Of a stretch of 64,000 bases of DNA, positions 26,737 to 37,000 are shown piece after piece. Numbering within the stretch: the first letter of the stretch is position 1; every line of letters starts with the position of its first letter. The translations under genes were made by a program, and so were the position numbers. Under the pieces are notes generated by a model. That model ran no database searches. It had not been told where the DNA came from and saw only the letters and a list, made by a program, of their open reading frames with translations. The stretch is from Bdellovibrio sp. ZAP7. Lineage in GTDB: Bacteria > Bdellovibrionota_B > Oligoflexia > Oligoflexales > RGVZ01. The DNA lies in assembly GCA_945900755.1 (NCBI GenBank), contig CAMDKS010000007.1, positions 32,078 to 96,077 of the forward strand. The letters are read 5' to 3'.

Positions 26737-28914
26737 ATGCAGGATAACCAAAAAGGACGTAAGGCCGCAGGTCCTTCCGAAACACAAAATGCCGACCTCG
26801 ACGCCTGGAAAGCCCTCGCTACAAAAGAATTACGGGGAGAGAGTCTCAGTGCATTAAATATACAATCACCCGAGGGCGTTACGATTAAACCATTATACAC
26901 CAAGGCTGACACGGCTGGCTTTGCTGAGTCTCTGCCTGGACTAGCCCCGTTTACGCGAGGCCCACGTGCCACAATGTTTACCCATCGCCCGTGGACCATA
27001 CGGCAATATGCAGGCTTCAGTACCGCAGAAGAAAGTAATGCCTTTTACCGCAAAAACTTAGCCGCCGGCCAAAAAGGGCTAAGCATCGCCTTCGACCTTG
27101 CCACCCATCGCGGCTACGACTCCGATCACCCACGCGTCAGAGGTGATGTAGGTAAAGCCGGCGTAGCCATAGATAGCGTCGAAGATATGAAAATACTTTT
27201 TGATGGTATTCCTCTGAACGAGATGAGTGTCAGCATGACGATGAACGGCGCCGTTCTGCCAATCATGGCCTTCTATATCGTTGCCGCGGAGGAGCAGGGA
27301 GTAGCCTTGCACCAGCTATCTGGCACCATTCAAAATGACATTCTAAAAGAATATATGGTCCGCAATACGTATATTTATCCGCCAGAACCCAGCATGCGAA
27401 TCGTTGGCGACATTATCGAATATTCCACCAAAAATATGCCGAAATTTAATAGCATCAGTATTAGCGGTTACCACATGCAAGAGGCCGGCGCTGATAGTGC
27501 ACTCGAGCTCGCCTACACCATTGCGGACGGACTAGAATACGTCAAAACAGCTCTAGCGCGAGGTTTGGACGTTGACGATTTTGCACCGCGGCTGTCATTT
27601 TTCTTCGCTGTTGGTATGAATTTTTACATGGAAATTGCAAAACTTCGTGCCGCTCGTTTCCTGTGGAACGATGTGATGCAAGCCTTTAATCCCAAGAACC
27701 CGCAGTCCTCAATGCTCCGTACGCACTGTCAAACGTCCGGCTATTCGCTGACCGAAAAAGATCCCTACAATAACGTGGTCCGCACCACCATCGAGGCCAT
27801 GGCCGCCGTCTTCGGCGGCACTCAATCCTTGCACACCAACTCTCTGGATGAAGCCATTTCATTGCCCTCAGAATCTGCGGCTCGCATCGCCCGCAATACC
27901 CAGCTGATTATTCAAGAAGAAACCGACATCTGCCAAACTGTTGACCCGTTTGGCGGCAGCTATTTCATGGAAAGCCTTACTGCTGACCTAGTCACTAAGG
28001 CTAGATCCATTATGAAGGAGGTCCAGGAACTCGGAGGCATGGTGCATGCGATCAACAAAGGTATCCCCAAACTTCGAATTGAAGAAAGTGCCGCTAAAAA
28101 GCAAGCACGAGTGGACAGCGGAAAAGATGTAATCATTGGCGTTAATAAATATAAAAATAGTTCTGGAACCGATTCGGTTGAAATAAGAGATGTCGATAAT
28201 TCCGCGGTGCGCGAATCACAGATCTCTCGCTTGAATGACGTGAAAAAACGCCGTAACAGCCAAGCAGTAACCACAGCACTCTCCGCCTTGAACATTGCGG
28301 CTTCGTCAGGAAAGGGCAATTTACTCGAGCTCTCTGTGATTGCGGCGAGACATAGAGCAACCCTTGGTGAAATCAGTGAGGCACTGGCAGAATCCTTTGG
28401 ACGCCATAAGGCGAAGGTTCAATCAATTAGTTCCGTCTATGCATCCGCTTTTGGAGGACCAAATATGATCGAATCCATCCGACTTCGAGCCACAGAATTT
28501 GCAAAAAAATCTGGGCGTCGGCCACGAATTTTAGTGTGCAAGCTTGGTCAAGATGGGCACGACCGCGGTGCAAAAGTCATCGCGACCGGCCTAGCAGATC
28601 TTGGCTTTGACGTGGATATCGGCCCAATGTTTCAGACTCCAGAAGAAGCGGCCAAAGAGGCTGTGGAAAATGACGTGCATGTGGTCGGAGTTTCAAGCCA
28701 AGCTGCGGGACACAAAACTCTCGTACCAGACTTGATTGCTGCACTAAAAAAACTCGGCGGCGAGCACATCCGAATCGTTATTGGCGGCATTATTCCAAGT
28801 CAGGATTATGAATTCCTTAAAAAAGCAGGTTGCTCAGCCATTTTTGGCCCGGGCACACCAATTCCAGAATGTGCAGAAACTATCTTGAGCTTTCTTGAGG
28901 GTAAAGTGTCATGA
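26737..28914 (+). CDS. scpA: B12-dependent methylmalonyl-CoA mutase
   Basis: A 725-residue protein with the catalytic mutase domain ([42 protein letters not shown]) and, at the C-terminus, a cobalamin-binding domain with [22 protein letters not shown], the DxHxxG base-off motif. The length fits the homodimeric large-subunit form, with no separate small subunit here. It interconverts methylmalonyl-CoA and succinyl-CoA; relatives act on ethylmalonyl-CoA. It is in an ATGA overlap with meaB. A GGGAG lies nine bases upstream of the ATG. Confidence 0.93.
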   Translation: MQDNQKGRKAAGPSETQNADLDAWKALATKELRGESLSALNIQSPEGVTIKPLYTKADTAGFAESLPGLAPFTRGPRATMFTHRPWTIRQYAGFSTAEESNAFYRKNLAAGQKGLSIAFDLATHRGYDSDHPRVRGDVGKAGVAIDSVEDMKILFDGIPLNEMSVSMTMNGAVLPIMAFYIVAAEEQGVALHQLSGTIQNDILKEYMVRNTYIYPPEPSMRIVGDIIEYSTKNMPKFNSISISGYHMQEAGADSALELAYTIADGLEYVKTALARGLDVDDFAPRLSFFFAVGMNFYMEIAKLRAARFLWNDVMQAFNPKNPQSSMLRTHCQTSGYSLTEKDPYNNVVRTTIEAMAAVFGGTQSLHTNSLDEAISLPSESAARIARNTQLIIQEETDICQTVDPFGGSYFMESLTADLVTKARSIMKEVQELGGMVHAINKGIPKLRIEESAAKKQARVDSGKDVIIGVNKYKNSSGTDSVEIRDVDNSAVRESQISRLNDVKKRRNSQAVTTALSALNIAASSGKGNLLELSVIAARHRATLGEISEALAESFGRHKAKVQSISSVYASAFGGPNMIESIRLRATEFAKKSGRRPRILVCKLGQDGHDRGAKVIATGLADLGFDVDIGPMFQTPEEAAKEAVENDVHVVGVSSQAAGHKTLVPDLIAALKKLGGEHIRIVIGGIIPSQDYEFLKKAGCSAIFGPGTPIPECAETILSFLEGKVS

Positions 28915-29888
28915 ACACAGATGTCGACAAGCTAGTAACACAAATTCGCCAAGGCTCGCGAATTGGCTTGTCTAGATCCATAACTTTGCTGGAAAGCACC
29001 CGTGCTGATCATAGAAAGAAATCTGAAGAACTCTTATCCATACTACTTCCTGAAACTGGCAAAGCGATTCGAATCGCCATTAGTGGTCCACCCGGTGTCG
29101 GCAAGAGTTCCTTTATCGAAGCCTTAGGAATGCTGCTTGTAGGCCAAACTAAAAAAGTCGCCGTACTTGCAATCGATCCGTCCTCTCCGATCACAGGCGG
29201 AAGCATCTTAGGCGACAAAGCGCGCATGGAAGAACTCTCGAAATCAGACTTGAGCTTCATCCGCCCGTCGCCATCATCAGGTGTCCTCGGGGGAGTGGCG
29301 CGCCATACGCGTGAAACACTTTTGCTGTGTGAGGCGGCCGGCTTTGACGTTATTTTGATTGAGACAGTTGGCATTGGGCAATCAGAAGTCATGGCCGCGA
29401 GTATGACGGATATCTTCGTACAGTTACATCAGCCCTTTAGCGGCGATGAACTACAGGGCATAAAAAAAGGCGTTATGGAACTGGCTGATTTAATTGTTGT
29501 GACCAAGGCCGATGGCGATTCATTCACCGCGGCAGAGGTCGCAAAAAATGAATTAGAACGAGCCGTGATGCTGACAAGAACCTGTGAAGGCAATATCCCC
29601 AAAGTGCTGTTGACTAGCGCCCACAAAAATACGGGAATTTCGGAAGTCTGGACCGCGATTACCTCCCTGGTCGAGGCCCGAAACGACTCCGGCAGCCTCG
29701 CACAAAAAAGGCGCGAACAATCAAGACAATGGCTCGATCAAGAAATTGCCACGGAATTATTAAGTCTTTTAAACTCCCAGCCACGGTTTGCCGAGGCTCT
29801 GGAAGCAACCCAACAGCGTATAGAAGCCTCGGGCGAACACTGTGGGCGGGCGGCAAGAGCTTTGATTAAATCCCTGCTTGCGCTATAG
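28911..29888 (+). CDS. meaB: MeaB/ArgK P-loop GTPase, mutase chaperone
   Basis: A 325-residue G3E GTPase. It has the Walker A motif [17 protein letters not shown] (about residues 57-73), [20 protein letters not shown], the Walker B-like [14 protein letters not shown] and a TKAD guanine motif. MeaB protects and loads the cobalamin cofactor of methylmalonyl-CoA mutase. Its start overlaps the mutase stop (ATGA), which confirms the functional pair. Confidence 0.95.
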   Translation: MNTDVDKLVTQIRQGSRIGLSRSITLLESTRADHRKKSEELLSILLPETGKAIRIAISGPPGVGKSSFIEALGMLLVGQTKKVAVLAIDPSSPITGGSILGDKARMEELSKSDLSFIRPSPSSGVLGGVARHTRETLLLCEAAGFDVILIETVGIGQSEVMAASMTDIFVQLHQPFSGDELQGIKKGVMELADLIVVTKADGDSFTAAEVAKNELERAVMLTRTCEGNIPKVLLTSAHKNTGISEVWTAITSLVEARNDSGSLAQKRREQSRQWLDQEIATELLSLLNSQPRFAEALEATQQRIEASGEHCGRAARALIKSLLAL

Positions 29889-30082
29889 AAACAGCTTTGC
29901 GCCCCCCGGAGGAGGCCCACAATATACTTGGCAATGTACTGAAACTACTGCTTTCCATCGGACCGCAGAGGAACTCTGGCTCCCTTCCCCTTTTATCTTC
30001 CTACGCGATGCCGATTGGCCTTCCATTGATCCGCTGATTTCAATATATATGTCCCATCAAAACTACGAGGACCTAAAAAATT

Positions 30083-30451
30083 ATGACCACTCTATTCACA
30101 TTATCAGACGCCGCTGTGGCCGCAGCAAAAGCCTACAAACTAGAAAATGATGAATATAAAAGCCAATCCCTTCGCGTATTCCTATCTGGAAAGGGATGTG
30201 ACGGCTTTGAGTACGGCGTGTCATTTGACAATGCAGAGGACGGCGACACTATCATGAAAATTGACTCCGAGGTGTCCATCATTTGTGATGCTCGGTCTCT
30301 AGAGTTTGTTCAAGGCTCGGCTATTGACTGGGTCGATGATGAGCGAGGCCGTGGATTTTTAGTTGGTAATCCAAACCATAAAAAATTTCGGGGAAAATTC
30401 TATAAAAAAACCGCTTGGAAAGACCGCCTTCTGAGCTCTACTTCTCAATAA
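30083..30451 (+). CDS. A-type Fe-S carrier-like protein lacking the C-terminal CxC motif
   Basis: A 122-residue protein with the HesB/IscA fold: FTLSDAAVAAAKAY at the start, LRVFLSGKGCDGFEYGVSFDN with the first conserved cysteine (Cys39), and a DARSLEFVQGSAIDWVDDE region. In IscA and ErpA the C-terminal NPN is followed by a CGCG motif; here NPN is followed by HKKFRGKF. Without those cysteines it may not carry a standard cluster. Located after the mutase/meaB operon. Its end overlaps the convergent envelope gene by 14 bases. Confidence 0.78.
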   Translation: MTTLFTLSDAAVAAAKAYKLENDEYKSQSLRVFLSGKGCDGFEYGVSFDNAEDGDTIMKIDSEVSIICDARSLEFVQGSAIDWVDDERGRGFLVGNPNHKKFRGKFYKKTAWKDRLLSSTSQ

Positions 30452-31187
30452 TCACTTTCTGCCCTATTTCGGCCTCTCCACTGGAGCCGGTGAAAACGGC
30501 TCTAAAAACGGCGTACCCTTCGTAAGAATTCTCGAAAGTTAACAAAGCAAAGGCCTTGCTCTTTGCACTGTCGGATGACTGGCCCTCACTGTCCAATGAC
30601 CATCTATCAGCCGATTTATCGATTAAAATGCCTTGTTTACTATTGTCTTTTAAGGCTGCTTCCGACCCGCCAACAAGCAAAAATGGCCCGTCCACTGCAA
30701 GAACAACCCCATCATAACCGAGGACAGACATTAGCCTATTGATGATCTTCCTAGGATTAAGTTTCTCGTTGAGTTTGCCAGATTTCGAAAATTCCATTTT
30801 TTCTGTCTCGCCAGCTAAATATAGATTTATGCCTTTCCCTTCATTAACCAAAATGAGGTTTGCGCCAGAAAATTTCATGAGATCCCCGAGTTTCAATTCG
30901 CTCGGCATTTTGTTTATTTTAAGTGCGTAGGCAAAATTTTGGCCCTCCACACAAGAAATAAAGCTGACGTCCTCACATTGGGAATGATTATAAACAAGCG
31001 GAATAGGAACACCCTTGGCAAACGAATTCAAAATGAGCAACTTGGATGGAAATTTTTTCGACTCCTCCGTTTTTAAATTTAACGAATCTAACCAGGTTTT
31101 TGCACTCGGCGCCTTTTTAAGCGTATTTGCATGCGCAACGTCGACGGCTAAAAACAGCAGCACTAATATTTTTAATTTTATTTTCAT
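30438..31187 (-). CDS. Hypothetical secreted protein, last gene of the FecR-like operon
   Basis: Not recognised. About 249 residues from the ATG at 31187, which has GAGG upstream. A clear signal peptide (MKIKLKILVLLFLAVDVAHA) sends it to the periplasm. The mature part looks mixed alpha/beta with a GYDGVVLAVDGPFLLVGGSE stretch. It follows the next gene by about 17 bases, so it is co-transcribed with the other two secreted proteins. Confidence 0.7.
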   Translation of the reverse strand: MKIKLKILVLLFLAVDVAHANTLKKAPSAKTWLDSLNLKTEESKKFPSKLLILNSFAKGVPIPLVYNHSQCEDVSFISCVEGQNFAYALKINKMPSELKLGDLMKFSGANLILVNEGKGINLYLAGETEKMEFSKSGKLNEKLNPRKIINRLMSVLGYDGVVLAVDGPFLLVGGSEAALKDNSKQGILIDKSADRWSLDSEGQSSDSAKSKAFALLTFENSYEGYAVFRAVFTGSSGEAEIGQKVIIEK

Positions 31188-31204
31188 CGTACCATCCTCG
31201 GCTT

Positions 31205-32869
31205 TCACCATGATATGGCTATACCTGCCCCTACAAATGCCATTGTCAAACTAAAAGTTCCAATCGATTCCCCTGACTCAGTACTTTCCGTCGTTAACCC
31301 ATGATCAATCAGAGTGATTTTTTCCGCAAAAGCAAAGGCCAATAGGGCAGCGTGAAACTCTCTGCCAACAATTTTAACCGTGGGACCTGCAGTCCAAAAT
31401 GCATCTACACCACCTCGAGCAGACGTCACCGTTTTCTTTGAAATCTTGCTGGCCACACCCGCATAATCATAACTCGCCCAGGGCCTTATAGTATACCATG
31501 AAGAAATCCATGCCATACCCGCCTCAAGGCTAACACTATAGCCAATTGGCATATGAAACTTTCCTGCCGTAATGTAGTCGCCATCCTCACTCTTGACAGT
31601 GCCGAGTTCTGCATTGACATTCCAAAGGCCAATCTTAGGGACGAAATCAATTTTATCAACAAAACGTGACACCTTCAGTCCAAACGATTTCCCAATAACG
31701 TGTCTAGACCAGGCAATTTTCTCTTTAATGAAACCTGACTCCGCTGTGACCTCAGGAGACTTGTCGTAGTAATAACGTAATCCGTCAAACCATCCACTTC
31801 GAAATTCCCCAACAAGGCCAAAAAAGGTCATTTTTTTAAGAAGGGCAGAACCTGGAAAAATTTGCTTGCCATATCTTATCCCAACATATCCAGCCGAAGC
31901 CGTGGCCTGAAGTCCTGATAGAAAGTTGGAAAACATACCTTTATCGAGCGCCTCAAGCAGTAGATTTGCTGCTGCATCAATGGCCTGATTCAATTCAGCC
32001 ACCAACATGCCTGCTCCCCTAGCATCTTGAAACGCCATCGCCTTTTTATTAGATGCGGCTTGTACAGATTCCTCAAACGTCCAAATGACGTAAAACTTAT
32101 CGCCCTCCTTCCCGCTCTTGCGCTTTTTTTCGGCTGCTCCCACGTAGGACTCTGGATCCATAAAGGAAGATTTTACGCCCTTGCCTTTTATGTCTGGCAT
32201 GACAAACCCAACCAAATTCTGAGCGGTGAATACCGTTAGCTCTTCGGGCGGCGATGGTACTTTATAATTGCGAACCCCCGATGCAGGAACGGCGATCGGG
32301 GTCTTTTTCAAATCTAAGGATTTTTCAAGGGATCCTTGCCGCATTAGGCCCATAACGGGTAGCTCGTTCAGAAGTCTCAAACTGATCATGTCAGCAAACC
32401 CTTTATCATCAAAAAACTTCATGCCCCAGACTCCGCCTTTGAATTTAGCGGATGACATCAAAGGAGCTCCTTCGTCTTCATTTGTATAGAGGCTCAAGGT
32501 TGTCTCCTCCTCTCCTTCGACAAATCTCAGGACCCAAGGATTAATTCCGTCCTTTCCCGCCGTCTTTTTTGTGCCGATATAGCATGACCCCGCAGAAAAG
32601 ATGCCCATTCCCCATGCCCCCTTGCCGGCCATTAGTCCACCAGCGATATTTGCGCAGGCGTGGGCCCAGGCCTTTACGCCGCCGCCACTTTTAATTGATT
32701 CGGCATCCTTACGCCCTTTGTCTCGTTCCCAGATAATTTTTAGAGGTGGCGGAACAAATGTTGTCAGAGAGTCCGCCAAAGCCTTGGATGTCATACCTAG
32801 AGAACAAAGGGCCGCTACGCACAGCGCATTCACTGCTAATCCTTTAATCTTTCGTAGGCGTCCTGACAC
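31205..32869 (-). CDS. Hypothetical secreted protein, possibly outer membrane
   Basis: Not recognised. 554 residues with a signal peptide (MSGRLRKIKGLAVNALCVAALCSLG...). The C-terminal third is rich in alternating strands with aromatic residues (KVSRFVDKIDFVPKIGLWNVN, PIGYSVSLEAGMAWISSW, PWASYDY), like an outer-membrane barrel. It ends with small and aromatic residues (FVGAGIAISW), as many barrels do. The start is GTG with GAGGAG six bases upstream. It sits between the FecR-like gene and the small secreted protein gene. The barrel is inferred. Confidence 0.65.
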   Translation of the reverse strand: MSGRLRKIKGLAVNALCVAALCSLGMTSKALADSLTTFVPPPLKIIWERDKGRKDAESIKSGGGVKAWAHACANIAGGLMAGKGAWGMGIFSAGSCYIGTKKTAGKDGINPWVLRFVEGEEETTLSLYTNEDEGAPLMSSAKFKGGVWGMKFFDDKGFADMISLRLLNELPVMGLMRQGSLEKSLDLKKTPIAVPASGVRNYKVPSPPEELTVFTAQNLVGFVMPDIKGKGVKSSFMDPESYVGAAEKKRKSGKEGDKFYVIWTFEESVQAASNKKAMAFQDARGAGMLVAELNQAIDAAANLLLEALDKGMFSNFLSGLQATASAGYVGIRYGKQIFPGSALLKKMTFFGLVGEFRSGWFDGLRYYYDKSPEVTAESGFIKEKIAWSRHVIGKSFGLKVSRFVDKIDFVPKIGLWNVNAELGTVKSEDGDYITAGKFHMPIGYSVSLEAGMAWISSWYTIRPWASYDYAGVASKISKKTVTSARGGVDAFWTAGPTVKIVGREFHAALLAFAFAEKITLIDHGLTTESTESGESIGTFSLTMAFVGAGIAISW

Positions 32870-32895
32870 CGTTAGCTCCTCAGAAGCAAAATTTG

Positions 32896-34554
32896 CTACT
32901 CGAACGCCAAGATCTCTACCTTCTCTCTAAATAGTTTTCCCGATAAATTTTTCACAAAATCCGACACCTCCCGCCGTTCCAACAGGAATTTTCGGCTGAC
33001 GGAAAGCAGGGCGCCATCTTTTGCTACATACACACTTTTATCACCGGAAGGCGCTTGCGCGGCCCACTCCAAAAATGCATCTACCTGTACTTTGGAGTTC
33101 ATGAAGATCGCACTCCTCGTCCCTCTAAAAACGATATCTCCCGACGATAGGGCCCGAATTCGATCGGCCAATGTTGCATCAACCTTAGGTCCACCAATTT
33201 CCAACAGAACAGTACCCCCTTTACTTACGAAGGTACCTGTCGCTGACATTCCCGCAATCTTCGATATGACTATTCGCTCGCTCTCTTTAAGCAGTGGTAA
33301 AACAGCCAAATATTGAGCCGGTGTGGTCACAACCAAAAGGTAGTCAAGTGGAGCTTTTGATGCCATAGGAAAGACGCTTTTCCTGGAACCAACGTCGACG
33401 TGACTAAATGAAAGCGAAATCTTCAGTGGAACATCCTTTTTCACGTCCCGATATGAACAGACCGTGATCTCCGATGCTTTACCAGCAAACGACCAGCGGG
33501 GCCGACCCTCCGACTCTATTTTCGCACCTCCGCGAACACCCAACACTGCGCAGGGGAGAACACCTTTAGAAACATCATTGGTTAGTGCACCGAAATCTGA
33601 AATACCGATATTCAATTCATTTGGTTTGCCTAGAACCACGGTTTTTCTCGTCTTGCCATTCACAAGCTCAATGGCTGGAAACCAATTCTTCGGCATCTTT
33701 TCCTTTTTTGACCATTTTAGGGTGCCGAGGCTCCCTTTAGCATCCGCTAATGACTGAAAGGTAAATAACTCTCTACTTAAGGCTGAATCATCAAGCACAA
33801 TTTCGGTTCCTTCAATAGGGACTTCCTCAACCACAGGCTTCGGCTTAACAATGTTAATTGGCGGAGGAGGAGGAGGAGGAGGCGGAGGAGGCGGAGGAGG
33901 CGGAGGAGGAATGACCTCGGCTGGGGGAGGCACGATTTCCCCTTCGGGCGGAGCTGTCACCAAAGCAATTAATGCGCCTGAAATGGCCAAAGGCGTATAT
34001 TGCACTTCCTTGGCTGTACTTACTGCATTTGGCTTCACCACTCCTTTGTAACGGACAATTCCCTTTACTGTTTTGGCCACGCCCATTTCCTCTCCCGGTT
34101 CGATATTAAAGTCTCGACCAGAGGTTCTAATTATAATTAAATTCTGTTTGCTATTATCTACAACCCGTTTTGATTTTTGAATTCCAACCGTTCCCTTGGG
34201 CAAATTGACGATGTAGATTATTCCACCGCCTTGACGAATAGTACTGATGGAAATCGAAGTGTCTTCACCAAGACTAGCCTCTCGGCCATCACCAAAATCT
34301 ACTGTCGCAGAGGATTTTAAGCCGGTGGCAATTTTGTCCCCATCAAATATCCCTTTGCCATTTTTGTCGACTTGTTTCCATTTTGTATCATCCTCACTTC
34401 GGTAAGTTACATCACGAGATCTCTGCGAAATGGTTGCCACAGGAGGCCCTCCAAGAGCATAGAAATTCTCTTGTTGAAATAAAAGTACGCCAATTGCGCC
34501 GACGGCAATCAACCAGATAATGGCATATAGACTGTTTTGTTTACTCAACCCCAC
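32896..34554 (-). CDS. FecR-like domain protein with polyproline linker
   Basis: A 552-residue envelope protein. Residues 8-28 are a membrane anchor or signal. Residues 40-190 resemble a FecR domain (DGDKIATGLKSSATVDFGDGREASLGEDTSISI). A run of about 17 prolines near residue 220 links to a C-terminal region without a recognised family. It may carry ligand or surface-sensing functions, but no FecI-type sigma factor gene is nearby. The start is GTG with GGGG eight bases upstream. First gene of a three-gene minus-strand operon. Confidence 0.7.
   Translation of the reverse strand: MGLSKQNSLYAIIWLIAVGAIGVLLFQQENFYALGGPPVATISQRSRDVTYRSEDDTKWKQVDKNGKGIFDGDKIATGLKSSATVDFGDGREASLGEDTSISISTIRQGGGIIYIVNLPKGTVGIQKSKRVVDNSKQNLIIIRTSGRDFNIEPGEEMGVAKTVKGIVRYKGVVKPNAVSTAKEVQYTPLAISGALIALVTAPPEGEIVPPPAEVIPPPPPPPPPPPPPPPPPINIVKPKPVVEEVPIEGTEIVLDDSALSRELFTFQSLADAKGSLGTLKWSKKEKMPKNWFPAIELVNGKTRKTVVLGKPNELNIGISDFGALTNDVSKGVLPCAVLGVRGGAKIESEGRPRWSFAGKASEITVCSYRDVKKDVPLKISLSFSHVDVGSRKSVFPMASKAPLDYLLVVTTPAQYLAVLPLLKESERIVISKIAGMSATGTFVSKGGTVLLEIGGPKVDATLADRIRALSSGDIVFRGTRSAIFMNSKVQVDAFLEWAAQAPSGDKSVYVAKDGALLSVSRKFLLERREVSDFVKNLSGKLFREKVEILAFE
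33861..33911. repeat. GGA/GGC trinucleotide repeat encoding a polyproline run
   Basis: About 50 bases of GGAGGA and GGCGGA units on the plus strand, coding for roughly 17 prolines in the FecR-like protein on the minus strand. The unit is prone to length change by slippage, but only in steps of one codon, so the frame is kept. Long proline runs usually need EF-P for translation. Confidence 0.9.
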
Positions 34555-34816
34555 GAAAATATCCCCAAATTAAGCGTTTTTAGTTCTTTCTCAAACCGCA
34601 AAGCACCAGATTTCCTTGTTAATCGGACGACTTTGGCATTACTTTAGCGTCTAACCAAAATAGCTGAGAGACCTTGCCCCCCCCCTTGCCGAGGCAATCC
34701 CCACCCAATCACGATGACATGGCATTATCCCAATATTTTTTTGGGGGCTAATTATTTTCAAACCCGTGCCGATAGGTAGAGCTCAAAGCCATTTTGACCT
34801 TTCTTCGGAGTTTATT

Positions 34817-36958
34817 ATGTCAAAAAAAATTTCCATCGGATCTCTATCAACAAAACTAACATTTTTAATGGCCTCTGTCGTTTCGGCGACCGTCATAGCC
34901 ATGACCATTCAGTCGTCTTCCAAATTTAGTGCTTACATATTGCAAAACATCGAGGAAGTATCGACTTCCATGGCCGAGCGAACTTCAGTGGATATCGCAA
35001 GTATTATCGAAGGCTGGATCACGCAAATGACCTCAGCAACCGCAAAACTTGCGTCCAATAAGTTAGATGCGAATTCAAACGACTTGGAATTAGCGAATGC
35101 ACTCAAACTAGACAACGATCTATTAGCGCTCTCTTTATTTCAAATTGAAAACAAGACGACTAAGCTCGTTCGCCTTGCCGTTCAACCTATCGCTGCCGGC
35201 ACAAATCCGCCCGCTGCGCCCACAAATAAAAAGATCAAAACTTCACGCGAAGTCATGTCCGATTTGGCCACTGAGGTGGCGGGTAACTCCAATTTATTTT
35301 TGGACGATCGCATTATTAGAAATGTTTCGAACTCAACCAGTGTCCCGACAATTTCAATTGCCATCAAATATGCTATTCAGAATCAACCGAATAAATTTGC
35401 CGTTCTAATTCTTCTTGCTTCCATGACTAAAATTCAGGTTGCACTTCCTCAAAGTCGATTTACATCAGGGTATATAATCGATTCAACCGGCTCTGTATTT
35501 TCGTCAACAGACGATAGCGCCTTTAGGGCAGGCTCCTCATCTACTCCCAACGCACTGATAAAAAAGGCCTTAAGTCGACGATCTCCCTCTGGCTTCCTCT
35601 CGATTTTTAATGACAACGAACAAAATGTCAAAATCGGTAGCTTTGCTCAAGTGCCGGGAAGAATTCCTCTCTACATCATTATTGAACGCGACAGAAATGC
35701 GGCCTTTCAAGTGATAACACGCATGTATGTCACTGCCGCTCTTTGGGGCGCACTCATACTGCTTCTAGCCACCATGGCAAGTTTCCTTGCTGCCGGAAGT
35801 GTCACAAAACCCCTTCGAGAGTTAGTCAGTGCGACCAAGAAAATTGCGGCTGGAGATTTTACAGTTCAACTACGCCCCCAATCGAATGACGAAGTTGCTG
35901 AATTAGGTCACAGCGTCAACAATATGGCCAATCGAATTGAGCACCTCATGACCTCTGAAGTTGAAAAGGCTCGATTTGAAAAGGAACTAGAAACTGCCAA
36001 ATTAGTTCAATCTACTTTTTTTCCGAAAAAGGATATTGTCGGCACCAATCTTTCGGTGACTGGCAACTATCAACCAGCTACGGAATGCGGCGGAGACCTC
36101 TGGGGGCATTATCATATTCGCAACGGTGTTGAACTGGTTTTCATTGCTGATGCCATGGGACACGGCGCGCCTGCTGCGCTGGTAACCGCCATCGCCTATG
36201 CCTGCTGCAAATCAGTGGCCAGCATTCTTGATGAACAGGTCATTCTCAACCCCTCACCCGCAGTTCTTCTGCGTCGACTGAACACCATTATTCTCGATGC
36301 AGTGGATGGAAAAATCAGCATGACTTTTTTTGCTGCGCTTTTTGATTTCAATTCAGGTGAAATTACCTATGCGAATGCCGGTCACAACTTTCCATTTATA
36401 TTGACTGAAAATAAAGCCGACCCTCGGCTTGGAAATAAGTCTAAATCGTCGCGGTCGGATTCACCCACCTCCGCCATTACTTTAACTCTTATGGGCAATC
36501 CTTTGGGGGTACAGCGTGAAGGCGACTATCAAGAAAAAACTATTTCGATGGCGGCTGGCGATAAAATTGTATTCTTCACGGATGGTCTGATTGAAAATAC
36601 TCAACACGGCAAGCCGCCTTTTACTCGAAAAATGTTGCTTGAGTCAGTGTGCCGCAATGGTGACAAAGAAATTGAGGCGATAAAGGAAAACATTTTTGCG
36701 AGTGGATATAAAATTTTTGGTCAAGAGAATCTGCAAGACGATGTGACGGTTGTTGTGGCTCAGATATCAAAAACATGGAGCAAACCAGGATCGTTTTCTT
36801 TTTCGGCGACTGCGCCACTACTTGACAGTCAACCGACTGCACCGATATTCAGTATCGAACTAGGCCACCAAGAGCCCGCTGCCTCAACCACCCCCGACAC
36901 ACCCTCGTTAAACTTGGATTTATCAAATTTCACCATCAAACCACAGACCTCATCTTAG
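34817..36958 (+). CDS. Membrane HAMP-SpoIIE (PP2C) phosphatase sensor
   Basis: About 713 residues from the ATG at 34817 (GGAG upstream); the frame opens earlier at 34766. Order: transmembrane helix (about residues 15-35), extracytoplasmic sensor region, second transmembrane helix (ALWGALILLLATMASFLAAG), HAMP domain (TKPLRELVSATKKIAAGDFTV) and PP2C phosphatase of the SpoIIE/RsbU type (ECGGDLWGHYHI, FIADAMGHGAPAAL, FFTDGLIENTQ). Such enzymes dephosphorylate anti-sigma-factor antagonists in response to signals. No antagonist or anti-sigma gene is adjacent. A short unstructured tail follows. Confidence 0.88.
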   Translation: MSKKISIGSLSTKLTFLMASVVSATVIAMTIQSSSKFSAYILQNIEEVSTSMAERTSVDIASIIEGWITQMTSATAKLASNKLDANSNDLELANALKLDNDLLALSLFQIENKTTKLVRLAVQPIAAGTNPPAAPTNKKIKTSREVMSDLATEVAGNSNLFLDDRIIRNVSNSTSVPTISIAIKYAIQNQPNKFAVLILLASMTKIQVALPQSRFTSGYIIDSTGSVFSSTDDSAFRAGSSSTPNALIKKALSRRSPSGFLSIFNDNEQNVKIGSFAQVPGRIPLYIIIERDRNAAFQVITRMYVTAALWGALILLLATMASFLAAGSVTKPLRELVSATKKIAAGDFTVQLRPQSNDEVAELGHSVNNMANRIEHLMTSEVEKARFEKELETAKLVQSTFFPKKDIVGTNLSVTGNYQPATECGGDLWGHYHIRNGVELVFIADAMGHGAPAALVTAIAYACCKSVASILDEQVILNPSPAVLLRRLNTIILDAVDGKISMTFFAALFDFNSGEITYANAGHNFPFILTENKADPRLGNKSKSSRSDSPTSAITLTLMGNPLGVQREGDYQEKTISMAAGDKIVFFTDGLIENTQHGKPPFTRKMLLESVCRNGDKEIEAIKENIFASGYKIFGQENLQDDVTVVVAQISKTWSKPGSFSFSATAPLLDSQPTAPIFSIELGHQEPAASTTPDTPSLNLDLSNFTIKPQTSS

Positions 36959-37000
36959 GCAGTGACGTGGAACTCTTCTGAAAAAATGATGGTTTCGTTT

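Noticed and set aside
26667..26999. Minus-strand frame of 110 codons over the start of the mutase gene
   Set aside because: It is antisense to the mutase coding region and its promoter and has no recognisable features.
33851..34051. Plus-strand frame with a polyglycine run opposite the FecR-like gene
   Set aside because: The glycine run is the complement of the proline codons; there is no ribosome-binding site or independent coding sign.
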